Positions 35,703-48,433 of a stretch of 64,000 nt of DNA are shown here, in pieces. The stretch comes from Paramecium pentaurelia (Eukaryota > Ciliophora > Oligohymenophorea > Peniculida > Parameciidae). How positions within the stretch are numbered: position 1 is the stretch's first letter; each line of letters begins with the position of its first letter. The stretch is from contig CAJJDO010000172.1 in NCBI GenBank assembly GCA_905183005.1, positions 62,001 through 126,000 of the forward strand. The letters are read 5' to 3'. Below the pieces are notes generated by a model. That model was not told the DNA's origin and did not search any database. It saw nothing but the letters and a program-made list of their open reading frames with translations. The position numbers were made by a program, and so were the translations under genes.

Positions 35703-37936
35703 ATGAATAGTCATCGCAAATTAACTCTTTCTGAATATCAAACCAAATAAAGACAAATCCATGAACATAGAAGTCCAAAATCAAATAAATTTCATACTCC
35801 TTAACAAAAAATCAATATAAATTCTCCAAAGATATAAATCACCCCAAAATAACAAAAGCCAAAACCATTTTCAGATAGATCCATCTCCATCAATCTCAAT
35901 TTAAATTTTCCTTTCCCTTCCAAAATTTCCAAGCTGACAAAACTACAATCTTTAGATGAAGAGACTAAATAATGTGAATCTAAGAATTAATAACTAACAA
36001 TTGAATAAAAAAGTCCAAAATAAGAAGGAATAGACAAATTAAGATCATAATTGAATGAATAATTTTTAAAGGAAAGCTCATGTAATAGAGCAGGAGCTTG
36101 TCTCTAATTTCTTGAACCTTCAATAGTTCATAATATGTGTAATTATCTCATATCAAATTTAGTAAACCTATCACCTAAAGTTAAAGTTAATTCAGACCTT
36201 CGTGCTTCTGTTACTTCAAGAGACTTAAATGGTAATACAGCACTTCATTTTGCTGCTAAAAATGGAAATATTCATCTTGTACAAGCACTTCTGTATAAGG
36301 ATATACAAATAGATACATAGAATGAAGATAAAATGACACCATTATTATTGAGTGCTTATTAGTATTAAATTTAAATATAAAAACATAGTGGGAAATTGGA
36401 AACTTTATAAATATTAGTCAATTTAGGAGCTAATATCAATCATCAAGATATTCATGGTAATACTTCTCTCCATTATGCATGCAAATATAATTTTAAATCA
36501 ATTGTGGAATTCTTACTTTAAAAATAACATCTTATCTTATTATAAAATCATGATTAAAAATATCCAAATTTTTATATTGAGGATACAGAAATTGCTTAAA
36601 TATTTGCAGACTATTTAGAGTAGTCAAATTGTAAAACTATAAATTAACTTTTTAGAAAAACGAACTAAAGAAGTTATAATTTTGAATACTTAAACAGAAA
36701 CAATATTAAAAATGTTTTAAAGAAGAAATATTAAATAAATAAAAAAATTTATTTAAACAAGTAAGTCATAAAATAATCTTGATTTGATATAAGAATCAAC
36801 TCCAAAAATAAAATAATTATAAACAAAATTACAATAACTTGAATAATTTAAAACTTAACTGTAAGCATTCAAAAAACAAATAACTTTCTCAACCAAATAT
36901 TCTGAATCTTGTAAAAATTTGAAAGAGAATGAAGAAATATAATTATCTCAATTCTAAATCTTAGGTTTAATTGGAAAAGGTAGTTTTGGTCAAGTCTATC
37001 TAGTAAAGAAATAAAATTAATTATATGCAATGAAAGTTTTAGATAAAATAATGATATTAAGTAAATATAAAATAAACATATTATAGAACATAATCTATTT
37101 CGTTATGCTTAAACTGAAAGGAATGTATTATCGGTAACTTCACATCCTTTTATAGTCAAACTAAGATATGCCTATCAAACATCAGATAAATTAATTATGA
37201 TTTTAGATTATTGTCCAGGAGGAGATATGGGATAACTTTTGGAAGATGTAAAAAGATTACCAGAAGAATAAGTTAAAAATTATATTTGTGAAATTATTCT
37301 TGCTTTAGAAGATTTACATTAAAGAGATATTATTTATAGAGATCTTAAACCAGAAAATATAGTTATAGATGCAGATGGACATGCTATGCTTACAGATTTT
37401 GGACTTTCAAAGGAGGGAATATTTGATGCCAATTAAGGAGCAAGATCATTTTGTGGATCTGTTGCTTACTTAGCACCTGAAATGCTTAAAAGATAAGGAC
37501 ATGGAAAAGCTGTTGATTGGTATTTACTTGGAGTAGTCATGTATGAATTATTAGTTGGAGTACCTCCTTATTATGCAAATGAAAAAGAATAGCTCTTTCA
37601 CAATATTGAAAATGCTGTTCTCAAAATCCCATCTTACATTTCACCTGAAGGTAGAAACCTTATAAAATCAGTAATTATTATTTCATTAAATAGCTACTTT
37701 AAAGAAATCCTATTAAAAGATTGGGATCAGGGGTTGGTGATTCTAAAGAAATCAAACAGCATCCATACTTTTAAGATGTTGATTGGGAAAAAGTCATAAA
37801 TAAAGAATTGCAATTTACTATACCAACTAGAAAGATAAAGATTAATACATAAGTTGGTTAGAATCTTTTTGAAAATGAACAAGTGGAGCTATCCTCTCAT
37901 ATTTAAGGTTGGTCCTATGTTCATACAGATTTTTGA
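35703..37936 (+). CDS. Ankyrin-repeat AGC protein kinase, 719 aa
   Basis: A basic, Ser/Pro-rich N-terminus (about 120 residues) is followed by ankyrin repeats at about residues 173-275 (LNGNTALHFAAKNGNIHLVQ, HGNTSLHYACKYNFKSIVEF), a coiled linker, then a complete AGC kinase (about 410-670). The kinase has GKGSFGQVYLV, YAMKVLDK, YRDLKPENIV, TDFGLSKEG, SFCGSVAYLAPEM and an AGC C-tail with WEKV...PTRKI. Introns 36631-36655, 37061-37086 and 37671-37693; exactly 720 codons. All catalytic residues are present. Ankyrin repeats probably target or autoinhibit the kinase; the substrate is unknown. The nearest kinase classes are RSK/S6K/PKA-like. Confidence 0.9.
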
Positions 37937-38495
37937 AAAAAGGATTTTTCTTGTTTAAAAATTAATTTTTTTCATAATAATTTAATATTTATATAATTTA
38001 ACCTTCATTTTTACAAAAAAAAGGTAAGGTAGATTTTATAGAAAGTAATATAAATTTTGTAATTAACATTAATCAAGAGACTTAAGAATTCATAATTGCT
38101 AAATGAATACATAAAATTAATCTCTAAAATTTTTAAGAATTATTTATGAGGAATACATTGGAATATATTATTTTGTTAATCAATGAAGAGTAAATTATAA
38201 ATTAAAAATACACTTACTTTCTGTAAACTTACAATTACATTAATTTCTTAATACTTTAAGGATCATAATTAGATAAATTATATTGATGTAGTAATAAGGT
38301 TAGTTGATAAAATATTATAATTAGTGTAATTCATTTTAGGGAATGCCTTCAAATTTTAGGATTGCTTAATTATGATTAGGTGCTACATTCTATAATACAC
38401 TTTATTGAAAATTTAAGTTCTTTCTGGTACTTGCTCAATTATATATGAAATGTTTCCCTATTGTGGTTTACATTCATAAATTTAAATAATTAAAA
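37937..38495. other. Intergenic, AT-rich
   Basis: 559 bp between two plus-strand genes: 3' flank of the ankyrin kinase and promoter region of the nucleoporin-like gene. No ORF or RNA gene supported. Confidence 0.55.
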
Positions 38496-41400
38496 ATGAA
38501 CTCTTAAAATAAGTAAGTGAATTTGGTTTATTTTCAGTTAACAAGGAATTTTTGGAAATGCTTAGGGACTAGGATCTAATCTATTCGGCTCATCAACAAG
38601 TCCATCAGCACCAATTTTTAACGCTAGTGGATAGACATAGAATTAAGGTTCTATATTTAATTCATAGGGTAATATGGCTGGAGCTTCATAAGCAGCAGCA
38701 TAGCCCTCAAACCAAAATATATTTGGGAATACATAGCCTACTGGAAATATATTTGGTAATAATCCCACAAATAATAACAATATTTTCTCAGGGACATCAG
38801 CAGCAGCCTAACCACCATAATAGTAACAACCACTGTTTGGAGGTGCAGCTCCTTAAATAAATTAAACAGGATTAGGTGGTTTAGATTCTCTTTCATAATA
38901 ACCATTAGGTGGTTAACCACATTAAGCAAATAACAATTCTACGTCTTTATTTCCAAACCTAAATTCCAATCCATTTCCCTAATCTACTCAACCAAATACA
39001 AACTAGTCAAATGCATCAAATCTCACAGGTTTAAGTACCTTTAATAATGTCACTTCAACTGGATTAGGAACGGGAACTACTTAGAGTAATGGATTAGGGG
39101 TAACAAGTGGAGGATTGTTTGGATTATAACAAAATAATGCTTAGCCATCTTTAATAAACAATAATTAAGTAGCTCCGCAAAATCAAGCGTCAGCTCCATT
39201 AAACCTCCAAAATCCATCATCAGCTCCTCCTACTTCAAACCCTTTAGGAACAACAGCACAAAGTTCTAATCAAGCTTAACCTAATCAAACCTAAGCAAGT
39301 CCACTTAGTACTTCAAATAATTTATTTGCTAATCCATCTAGCAGTCTTTAAACTTTGTCATAACCATAATAATAAACAATAGGGTAAAATTGGATTACAT
39401 AGCCAGCAGCGCAACCATTAGGATAGCCTTCAACCCAAGCATTAGGATAACCATCAACCCAAGCATTAGGATAACCATCAACACAACCATTAGGATAACC
39501 ATCAGCACAACCTTTAGGATAACCACCAACACAACCTTTAGGATAACCATCAGCACAACCATTAGGATAACCACCAGTATAATCACTAGGATAAACAACA
39601 GCACAACAATTAGGATAAACATCAGCATAACCACTTGGATAACCATCATTACAACCACTAGCTCAACCAATAGGATAACCCCCAGCACAACCACCAACTC
39701 AATAATTAACTACCTAATAACCAATAACAATTTAAACTACTCCAAGCATAATCTAAATTGGAGCATAACCAAGTTAATAATAAACATCTTAATAGCCTAA
39801 ATAATAAACTTAACCATAATAATAAAGTACACAATAATAACCATTGCTACCATAAACTACTTAAGTATCTTAATAGCAATCAGTATCTCAATAGTAATCT
39901 ACAGGTTAAGCATAGCCTTAGTAAAAATTATAATTACCACTTTCAAAGAATAGAGATTTTTATAAAATTATGGAAGTTTTGAATTGTAGAGATGAAGTTA
40001 AAATTTAGAATTTATTTAAAGAAGACGAAAATTTATATAAAATAATGATATAAGGATCTAATTGGTTCTCTTTTTCTGATAATAAAATCTAACTTTAATC
40101 AGATACTCCTTTTGATTAAGAAATTAGAACTAAATGCTTTGATAACAAAATTAAAAGTGAAGTCTATTATGTTTTAAAAGATAGTTTGTAAGCATCAAGA
40201 GTTAAGATATTGAACGATCAATTCTAAAGAAAATAGAAAGCACCAGAAAAAAGCAAATTTTTTGATAATGAAATTAAAAAGTTTTAGCATATATTTTTTA
40301 ATCATTATGCTGAATAAAGATCTTAATTGGTTGCAGGATTAAAATTAATGCTTGTTAATTTAATAAACGATGAGGAAATTGGTAAACCTTCAAAATAATT
40401 AAATGATATGTTTAAGAAGGGTCTTTTAGAAGGATTAGCTAATTCATTTTTAAATGTACCTGTAGCCTTGAATTTCTATTTAAAATAGGAATACTTTTCA
40501 GAAGAATATACTTTTTAGACATTTTAACATTTTGTATCAGAATAAACATAAATCCTTGAGATATTCACAATTTTATAAAGTTATTTTTAAATTGATAGAT
40601 TTGAAGATGTATATATAAAACCAGCCTAGAAATTAATAGATAATATGAAAAGTACTCAATTTCTAGGATTATTCCATAAAAATGAACATCTAGTATTCTA
40701 AGAGTATGGTCCTTTGTCAGCTAAATTATAAGAGGAATATAAAAAGATAGCATTTATTTTTGTTTTATCTTAATGCATTAGGCCTCTATATTATTGGAGA
40801 GAGACTGATTTAGAAGAATATGATCTTCCACCTTTATGGATTAATAAGGTTGAAGCAATAAAATTTATGTAGCCAGATAATATTTAAAAGATTTTTTAGA
40901 TTGCAATTTTTTTGTAAGAAGGTAAGGATATTTAAAATTAGAATGATTACGAAATTAGTTTAAGATATTTTGAAGAAGTTCTTAGAGTATTAGAGAATGC
41001 ATCAATAAATAGTCATTTTTGGAGTTGTGTATGTACTTGTATTTATCAATGGATAAGATTTTACAAGAATAAATATTAAGAAGATGAATATGATGATGAA
41101 GTTGAACTCTTATCAAAGATATTTTCAATTCTTTTATAATTACCTAAACTATGGTTTATGTTTAGTGAATCTGTAAAATAAAATGAATCAGCTGAATAAA
41201 TTATATTTGATAGATTAAATAAATTGAAAGTGTTTCGTAAAATTAATTAGCCTGAGACATTAGATTTAATGTCAGATGATCACAATTAATTTTAAAGTTT
41301 ACACAATATGATAAGAGATTTTTCTGAAGGTAAATTGACAAATAATTTATATAAATCATCTGATTTCTTAGGTAAAAGTAATAGAGCTTCTATGGATTAT

Positions 41401-44400
41401 TATAATGAATAAAATAAATTAAAAAATAAGACATTGTCTATGGGTATAGATAATTTAGGAGTGAGTGTTTATAAATTTAAGCATGCAATTAAATTTATTA
41501 AGGGAGAAGTAAAAAAATCAGCTAATTCAATTAAAAGAATAGCTTTATTGTGTAGTTCAAATAACATAAATAGATAAATACTTAAAGTAACATCAGAATG
41601 TTCAAGATTAATTGATTTAATAATTGATACTCATAAAGAAGAGGAGAAAGCTATTTAATTAATAAATAATTTATTAACAATAGGTTCAGAAGCTGTTTAG
41701 ATTATAAATTATATATTAGAAGATCCTATTCTTTAAAAAGAAATGGCTGAAGAGATAAATAAATTGTCTACTAATGAATAATAAATTTAGAGACAATAAG
41801 GATTTTCTTATCATCCTTTATTTGAGTTGTTTCATATAGCAAGGAAATGTCAAGCTTCTTATTAATTCAAGGTGAAATAAGTTATTAGAATCCATTTGAA
41901 TTATGCTTAATTATGTAGTGCAATAATAGGATAAGATAATCCTTTGCAATTATTTGAATAATAAAATAGTAATCATTATTATTAATCAACATAACATACA
42001 TTTGTGAAAAATACTCTTGAGACCTTTTTAAGATTTTAATTATAAGAATGGAAAATCTTTGAGGAAGATAAGATGGAAGTCACTATTGAATATTAGGCAA
42101 GTATGTATTTAGCATTGTAGAAGATCTTAAAGAAATTTTTATTTTATCATACTAAAGAATACAAAGAGACATAATTACATAATCTAATCAAATAATAATT
42201 GAATGAAATTAATAGTTAATTAATTCTTGAATTTTTATTAACTAATTTAGATGTTACTTTAACAGATTCTTTTTTTGAAGATATTGGATAAAAATAATTA
42301 TCTAATAATATTAATATGATTGGAATTAAAAATAAATTATATGAATAAGTAAGAAATTTTGATAAATTAAAATATCATGTTACTTCATTATTAATTAATT
42401 TACTTGATTGTTGGAATACTCTTATTGATTTATATTCAATCTATGATGAAACTTTTAGTAATAATTTATAATTAATTAAATAATTACATTAGTTTTTTTA
42501 AGAAGAATAATATTTTTTATAATAGATAGTTAGTACATATCATTAAGATATTAATGGTTATGTCAATAATAGAGTAAAATTGAATTTTATACATTCTATT
42601 TTGGGTCTATTGAATACAATAAGTGAACCATAAAGTATTTGTTTAGATCCTCCTGATGTTGAAGATATGGAATAATTGACGTTTAAATCAATATATGAAG
42701 ATATGAAATTTAAAAATTATCATTAAATATTAGAAAGGAATTTACCATAACAAAGTACAATATTTACAAGTGCTTTACGTTTGTTATCGAAACCATTACT
42801 GAATTATAATTTGGAATAGAGTATAACAACAATAGAAACAGAAGAAAATTAATTATTAAATAAGAGAATACATTATCATCATTTAATATTTTAGAGTCTT
42901 CACACTATTTTAAATAGATTAGATAAGAGATGTTATTTAATTGAAAAATAAGAAATATTGGAATTTTTAATTATAAGTCTAGAAAATAATTAATCATTTA
43001 TGCAATATGTACTCAAATCATAAAATCCAAATCTAAGTTCAGGAATTAAATATATATTAGAATTGTTACAAAATATATTGGGATATGATGATGATTTAGA
43101 ATAAGATTATAAAATTCCAATGTTGGTTTTAGTATTCCTACATTAAATTTTGTGTGTAAATTAATCTAGATATTAATCATTTGCAAAAGAATGTAGAACT
43201 ACTTATGCTTCTTTAATGCTTAAATTATGTAGAGAAGTTTAAATTTGTTTAAATAAAAGATGTGAAAAATTAACTAAATTTTTATCAAATAAGAATGCTA
43301 AAATATATATTACCAGAGAAACAGGATCAGCAATAGAATAATGTGTATTTGAGAATTGTGTATTAGATGCAATAGAAGAATTAGTTATGTTAGAGTACTT
43401 TTTAAAATTGCTTATAAATGAAATGAAATAAGAATCAAAAGAAACAACAAAAGCATTTGGTGAATTAATAAAATTAATGTTTTAGAAACACTTTATAAGA
43501 GAATGGTATCTGTTATTAATCCAATTCAGTGATCATGTTGAATTTGCAAAATTCTTAAAACGTACACCTATAATAAAAAGTAATACAGTTTTCAATTATT
43601 TATCAAATTACATTTATAGTTATGGTCGTGACTTTTAAATTGATAGTAATACTGTTAATTATATTGGTGGTAATGCAATTGCAATATAAAAATCTAATAT
43701 TATGGCTTCATGGTTTACTTAATTATTATCTACATTTAATCAATTATCTTAGTTTGTTTAATTCTTTTTTTCAATAGGTTTGACAGGATCTCCTTTTAGT
43801 GACAATTATTAAAAAGATTTATATGAAGAGATAGAACTTGGAGATTCAATATTTTCTCCTAATAATGGAAAGAATATTATAGAAGGAGGAGTAGTAAAAC
43901 TATTTGGTTAAGAAGATAATTAATATAGTGAAACTGAATATGTATTTAATGCTGGATTATATTTCTTATAAAAAGGAAGTTAAAGTCTTTATGCTTTGGA
44001 TACATCTAAAATCCATGAAGAATTAATCATACCAGCCATAGAAATACTTAATCAAATATGTTGGTATAGTCAATAAGTAGTATGCAAATATAAAAATATG
44101 AATGCTAATAAAGAAATTTAATTAATGACATATGAAAAGCTTAACACTATGAGTAAACATTAAATTGTCTTTTTTAAGAGAATTTTGGAAATGAAATCTG
44201 TTTGCAATAATGAATACAAAGGAAAATATAGGTAAGTGTTGTTTACATGTTTTCATTCTATGTTATTAATCTTATAAAGTGTGAAAGAAAATGAATTATA
44301 AGAACCTTAAGAATTGGTTTAAGTATTTCATTATTTCATATTGTAAATTGATTTCAATGATCCAAATTGTAAAGAACTTATAGGATAATTATCTTAAATT

Positions 44401-45965
44401 CTATCAGTTATATTAAATGTTTATCCAGCAAATCCAGAATTGTTAGATAAACCTAATGAAGGATTTTATGACATTATCAATTTACAATTAGAAGCATTAA
44501 AGAATTAAAATAATTCTAAGATATTCTAATCTATAATCTAATGTTGGATAGATATAATCACATTTAATATAACAAATAAAATAGATGTAAGATATTTAAA
44601 ATAACTAACATTCATTGCAGATGAATAAATCTATAATTCTAATGAAAATGGATAATATAATCATAAACATTCTATGTGGTGTCATGTACTTGTATTAGTT
44701 AGAGAATTATTAGCTTATGATCAAACCTAATGTAGATCAATATTAGAATTTATGACTTCTCATGAATAAAGAATACATTCTGCAATTATTTAAATTGATC
44801 AAACTTAATAATATTAGTCTCTTAGACAATTTACAGATGTTACTGGATTAACACTTAAACATATTTAAACTTATTAATAAAGTTATATGTTATTTTTTGA
44901 ATTGTCTTAAATAACTTAATTCCTTCTTGAATTTATTTTATGTAAAAATATGAGATTACAATTTAAAAGACAATTAGATAAAATTATCTATACATTTATG
45001 GGATAATATAGTTAGCAATTAGGATATCATAAAAAACTTAAATCATTTTTCCAAAGTTTTAAACCATATACTTTACTTGAAACAAAACTTAATTAATTGT
45101 TTGCAAAACCTGAATCAATTAAAAATTCTGATTATTTTTCAATATCCTAATCTGCTTAAATTATGAAATAAAATTAAACTTTCTCTCCTCATCGAACAAC
45201 TCAAAGAGATTAAACATCTAATTTTGATGGAAAATCTACATAAGGTGGTGGATAAAAATTCAATCTAAAAAGAGATGTAGATAATATATCCTTATTTTAA
45301 TACATATGTTTAATTGAATATTTAAGATTCTGTCGTTTTAGTATTTAAGGTATTGCAGCTTCTATGAATATTTTTGAAGTGGATCGTAATTTCTAATTGG
45401 AAGATAATGTTTGGAATAGTTTTGGTAATAATATATAGAATTTCATACAATTCAATTTTGATGCTTTTGCAAATCTATCCTAATCTGAATATATTAATAA
45501 TTTGATTAAAATGCATTAATGGCTTTTAGGTAATTATGATTTTCAAATTTAATATAATGGACTATAATAATAATGTATATATCCAAGTAATTCTATATTT
45601 TATATATTAATAGCAAATAGAGATGAATTATTATAAATGTTTATTCAAAACATCATTTATGGTTTCTGTACTGAATTACAATATTTATAATTGAGAGAAG
45701 TTCATAGAAAGATTAATTTTATCAAAGATTCTTATAATATTGAAATTAATTTAACAAAGGAATTAAGTATTATAATTATAATATTTAAGGTAAATATGCT
45801 GAAACATTAAAACCTATTCAATTTGTAAAATAGATGGAAGCATAAGATCTATTAAATGAAGTATTATCTTTTGGAGAATATCCAATTAATGAAGCAAATG
45901 ATAGCTATTTTAATAGATGGAAAACTAAATTTGATGAAAAGAGTGCAGAATATAAAAAAATATGA
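38496..45965 (+). CDS. FG/LGQPS-repeat giant helical protein, probable nucleoporin, 2473 aa
   Basis: Two introns (38513-38537 and 45767-45789) give exactly 2474 codons with no internal TGA. Residues 1 to about 470 are a disordered Gln/Asn/Ser/Pro head with FG-type motifs (GIFGN, NLFGS, NIFGN twice, LFGGA, GLFGL). It also holds about ten 8-residue LGQPSTQA-like repeats and a poly-Gln stretch. The remaining 2000 residues are almost purely helical (alpha-solenoid-like) with no catalytic motif. An FG head suggests a nuclear-pore protein; the long helical body recalls Nup205/188-class scaffolds. Tetrahymena has a large FG nucleoporin (Nup308) of similar size, a possible relative. The assignment is inference from composition and size only. 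A diverged copy of its last 140 codons lies at 46684-47132. Confidence 0.75.
39418..39657 (+). repeat. Coding minisatellite, 24-bp unit x10
   Basis: Ten tandem 24-bp units of the type TTAGGATAACCATCAACACA plus four bases, encoding LGQP(S/P)(T/A)Q(A/P). Copies differ at a few positions, so the array is not freshly expanded. It lies inside the FG-headed protein. The array leaves other frames on both strands open, which produces spurious ORFs. Confidence 0.9.
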
Positions 45966-46091
45966 TATAACAATTTAATATATTATTATTATTTTATAAG
46001 TAAAATTAAGTTCTAAAATTAAATTATAATATTTAAATATAAATAAATAAAATTTATATTATTAATTAAAATTTAATCATTTTTTGTAAAT

Positions 46092-46682
46092 TAATAAATA
46101 TAAAAGATTGTTCATTTCTTGATATCATCAGTTTCATTAGTATTTTAAATAGCTTTAACAATTATTTCTTTGAATTCTTTAAATTCGATCTAATTAAAAT
46201 ACAATTTACTTATCCATCTCCATTTTAATCAACTTCTTATATAAGATCTTTCCATACTTTTTCTGATACCTAAGAATTTTAACCAAATATTTATTTTATT
46301 TCATCAATAGATATTGTACCACTTCCATCTTTATCAAATAATTTAAATGCTTATTCCAATCTTTTATCCTCTATTAATTTTACCTTATTAAAAGTAGCCA
46401 AAACAAATTCTATAAATTATAAAAATAATCATTAAATACCAGAATAATCAATACTACCATTTCCATCTTAATCAATTTATTTCATTAATTTATCAACTTC
46501 TATTTCAGCATCAGAATAACTCATTACTTTTGAATAACCTATTTATATATATAAAATATACCTATAATTAGTTCTTCCCTACTTAATCTACCATCACCAT
46601 TTAAATCTAATGCTTAAAATTATGTCAATAATTCCTACTTTTCTTAACTAGTTGCTAAATAATTGACCATAAATGTAAGAGC
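46092..46682. repeat. 591-bp repeat, copy 1
   Basis: First of three copies of the same 591 bp (others 47214-47804 and 48434-49024), carrying the 3' part of the CDPK gene. Copy 1 stops dead at a single N (46683), in the middle of a codon-bearing exon. Most likely a contig end. Confidence 0.9.
46112..46682 (-). pseudogene. CDPK 3' fragment, copy 1 (truncated)
   Basis: C-terminal EF-hand part of the calcium-dependent protein kinase annotated at 48454-50149, identical to it over this stretch including three introns, and cut at the single N. No kinase domain is attached. Probably a duplicate contig end and not a separate gene. Confidence 0.8.
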
Positions 46683-46683
46683 N

Positions 46684-47132
46684 GGCTTTTGGGTAATTAT
46701 GATTTTCAAATTTAATACAATGGACTCTAATAATTATGTGTTTATCCAAGTAATTATTTATATTATATATTAATAGCAAATAGAGATGAATTATTACAAA
46801 TGTTTATCTAAAATATAATTTATGGTTTCTGTGCTGAGTTGTAATATTTGTAATTGAGAGAAGTTCATAGAAAGATTAACTTTATAAAAGATTCATACAA
46901 TATCGAAATCACTTTGACCAAAGAACTATGTAATATATATATATCTAATAATATAGGTAAATATGCTGAAACACTAAAACCTATTCAATTTGTAAAATAA
47001 ATGGAAGCATAAGATCTATTAAATGAAGTATTATCTTTTGGTGAATATCCTATAAATGAAGCTAATGATAGCTACTTTAACAGATGGAAAACTAAATTTG
47101 AAGAAAAATTTTCAGAATATAAAAAAACATGA
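46684..47132 (+). pseudogene. Diverged 3' fragment of the nucleoporin-like gene
   Basis: Encodes the last 140 or so residues of the giant protein (starting LLGNYDFQIQYNGL, ending in a TGA at 47130-47132), with about one nucleotide difference per ten by eye. Most changes are silent or conservative and reading frame and intron position are kept, although the intron is longer (27 against 23 nt). It is cut at its 5' end by the N at 46683. It looks like the 3' end of a functional paralogue (for example from whole-genome duplication) or a divergent allele, placed here by scaffolding. Confidence 0.75.
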
Positions 47133-47213
47133 TATACCCATATATATATGATTATTATATAAGATAATGTATTATTCAAATATTTAATTAAATTAAGTCT
47201 TTTTTTTGTAAAT

Positions 47214-47804
47214 TAATAAATATAAAAGATTGTTCATTTCTTGATATCATCAGTTTCATTAGTATTTTAAATAGCTTTAACAATTATTTCTTTGAATTCT
47301 TTAAATTCGATCTAATTAAAATACAATTTACTTATCCATCTCCATTTTAATCAACTTCTTATATAAGATCTTTCCATACTTTTTCTGATACTTAAGAATT
47401 TTAACCAAATATTTATTTTATTTCATCAATAGATATTGTACCACTTCCATCTTTATCAAATAATTTAAATGCTTATTCCAATCTTTTATCCTCTATTAAT
47501 TTTACCTTATTAAAAGTAGCCAAAACAAATTCTATAAATTATAAAAATAATCATTAAATACCAGAATAATCAATACTACCATTTCCATCTTAATCAATTT
47601 ATTTCATTAATTTATCAACTTCTATTTCAGCATCAGAATAACTCATTACTTTTGAATAACCTATTTATATATATAAAATATACCTATAATTAGTTCTTCC
47701 CTACTTAATCTACCATCACCATTTAAATCTAATGCTTAAAATTATGTCAATAATTCCTACTTTTCTTAACTAGTTGCTAAATAATTGACCATAAATGTAA
47801 GAGC
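47214..47804. repeat. 591-bp repeat, copy 2
   Basis: Second copy. It differs from copies 1 and 3 at one base seen by eye (T at 47392 against C at 46270), which exchanges TAG and TAA, both Gln. It ends at exactly the same base as copy 1, just before the N gap. Confidence 0.9.
47234..47804 (-). pseudogene. CDPK 3' fragment, copy 2 (truncated)
   Basis: Same EF-hand-coding fragment as copy 1, linked to the diverged nucleoporin fragment upstream and cut by the assembly gap. One synonymous difference from the full gene. Confidence 0.8.
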
Positions 47805-48433
47805 NNNNNNNNNNNNNNNNNNNNNNNNNNNNNNNNNNNNNNNNNNNNNNNNNNNNNNNNNNNNNNNNNNNNNNNNNNNNNNNNNNNNNNNNNNNNNNNN
47901 NNNNNNNNNNNNNNNNNNNNNNNNNNNNNNNNNNNNNNNNNNNNNNNNNNNNNNNNNNNNNNNNNNNNNNNNNNNNNNNNNNNNNNNNNNNNNNNNNNNN
48001 NNNNNNNNNNNNNNNNNNNNNNNNNNNNNNNNNNNNNNNNNNNNNNNNNNNNNNNNNNNNNNNNNNNNNNNNNNNNNNNNNNNNNNNNNNNNNNNNNNNN
48101 NNNNNNNNNNNNNNNNNNNNNNNNNNNNNNNNNNNNNNNNNNNNNNNNNNNNNNNNNNNNNNNNNNNNNNNNNNNNNNNNNNNNNNNNNNNNNNNNNNNN
48201 NNNNNNNNNNNNNNNNNNNNNNNNNNNNNNNNNNNNNNNNNNNNNNNNNNNNNNNNNNNNNNNNNNNNNNNNNNNNNNNNNNNNNNNNNNNNNNNNNNNN
48301 NNNNNNNNNNNNNNNNNNNNNNNNNNNNNNNNNNNNNNNNNNNNNNNNNNNNNNNNNNNNNNNNNNNNNNNNNNNNNNNNNNNNNNNNNNNNNNNNNNNN
48401 NNNNNNNNNNNNNNNNNNNNNNNNNNNNNNNNN
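47805..48433. other. Assembly gap (629 N)
   Basis: Run of N. The flanking sequence on both sides is the same 591-bp repeat, so the gap joins repeat copies. Apparent long ORFs spanning it are artefacts. Confidence 0.99.

Noticed and set aside
39418..39657. Regularly spaced repeats suggestive of a CRISPR array
   Set aside because: Units are contiguous 24-mers without unique spacers and lie in frame in a eukaryotic coding sequence.
39390..39982. Overlapping ORFs on both strands over the tandem array, one very Ile/Thr-rich and one Val/Leu-rich
   Set aside because: Shadows of the 24-bp minisatellite and flanking low-complexity DNA in wrong frames; the true frame (LGQPSTQA) is continuous with the 2473-residue protein.
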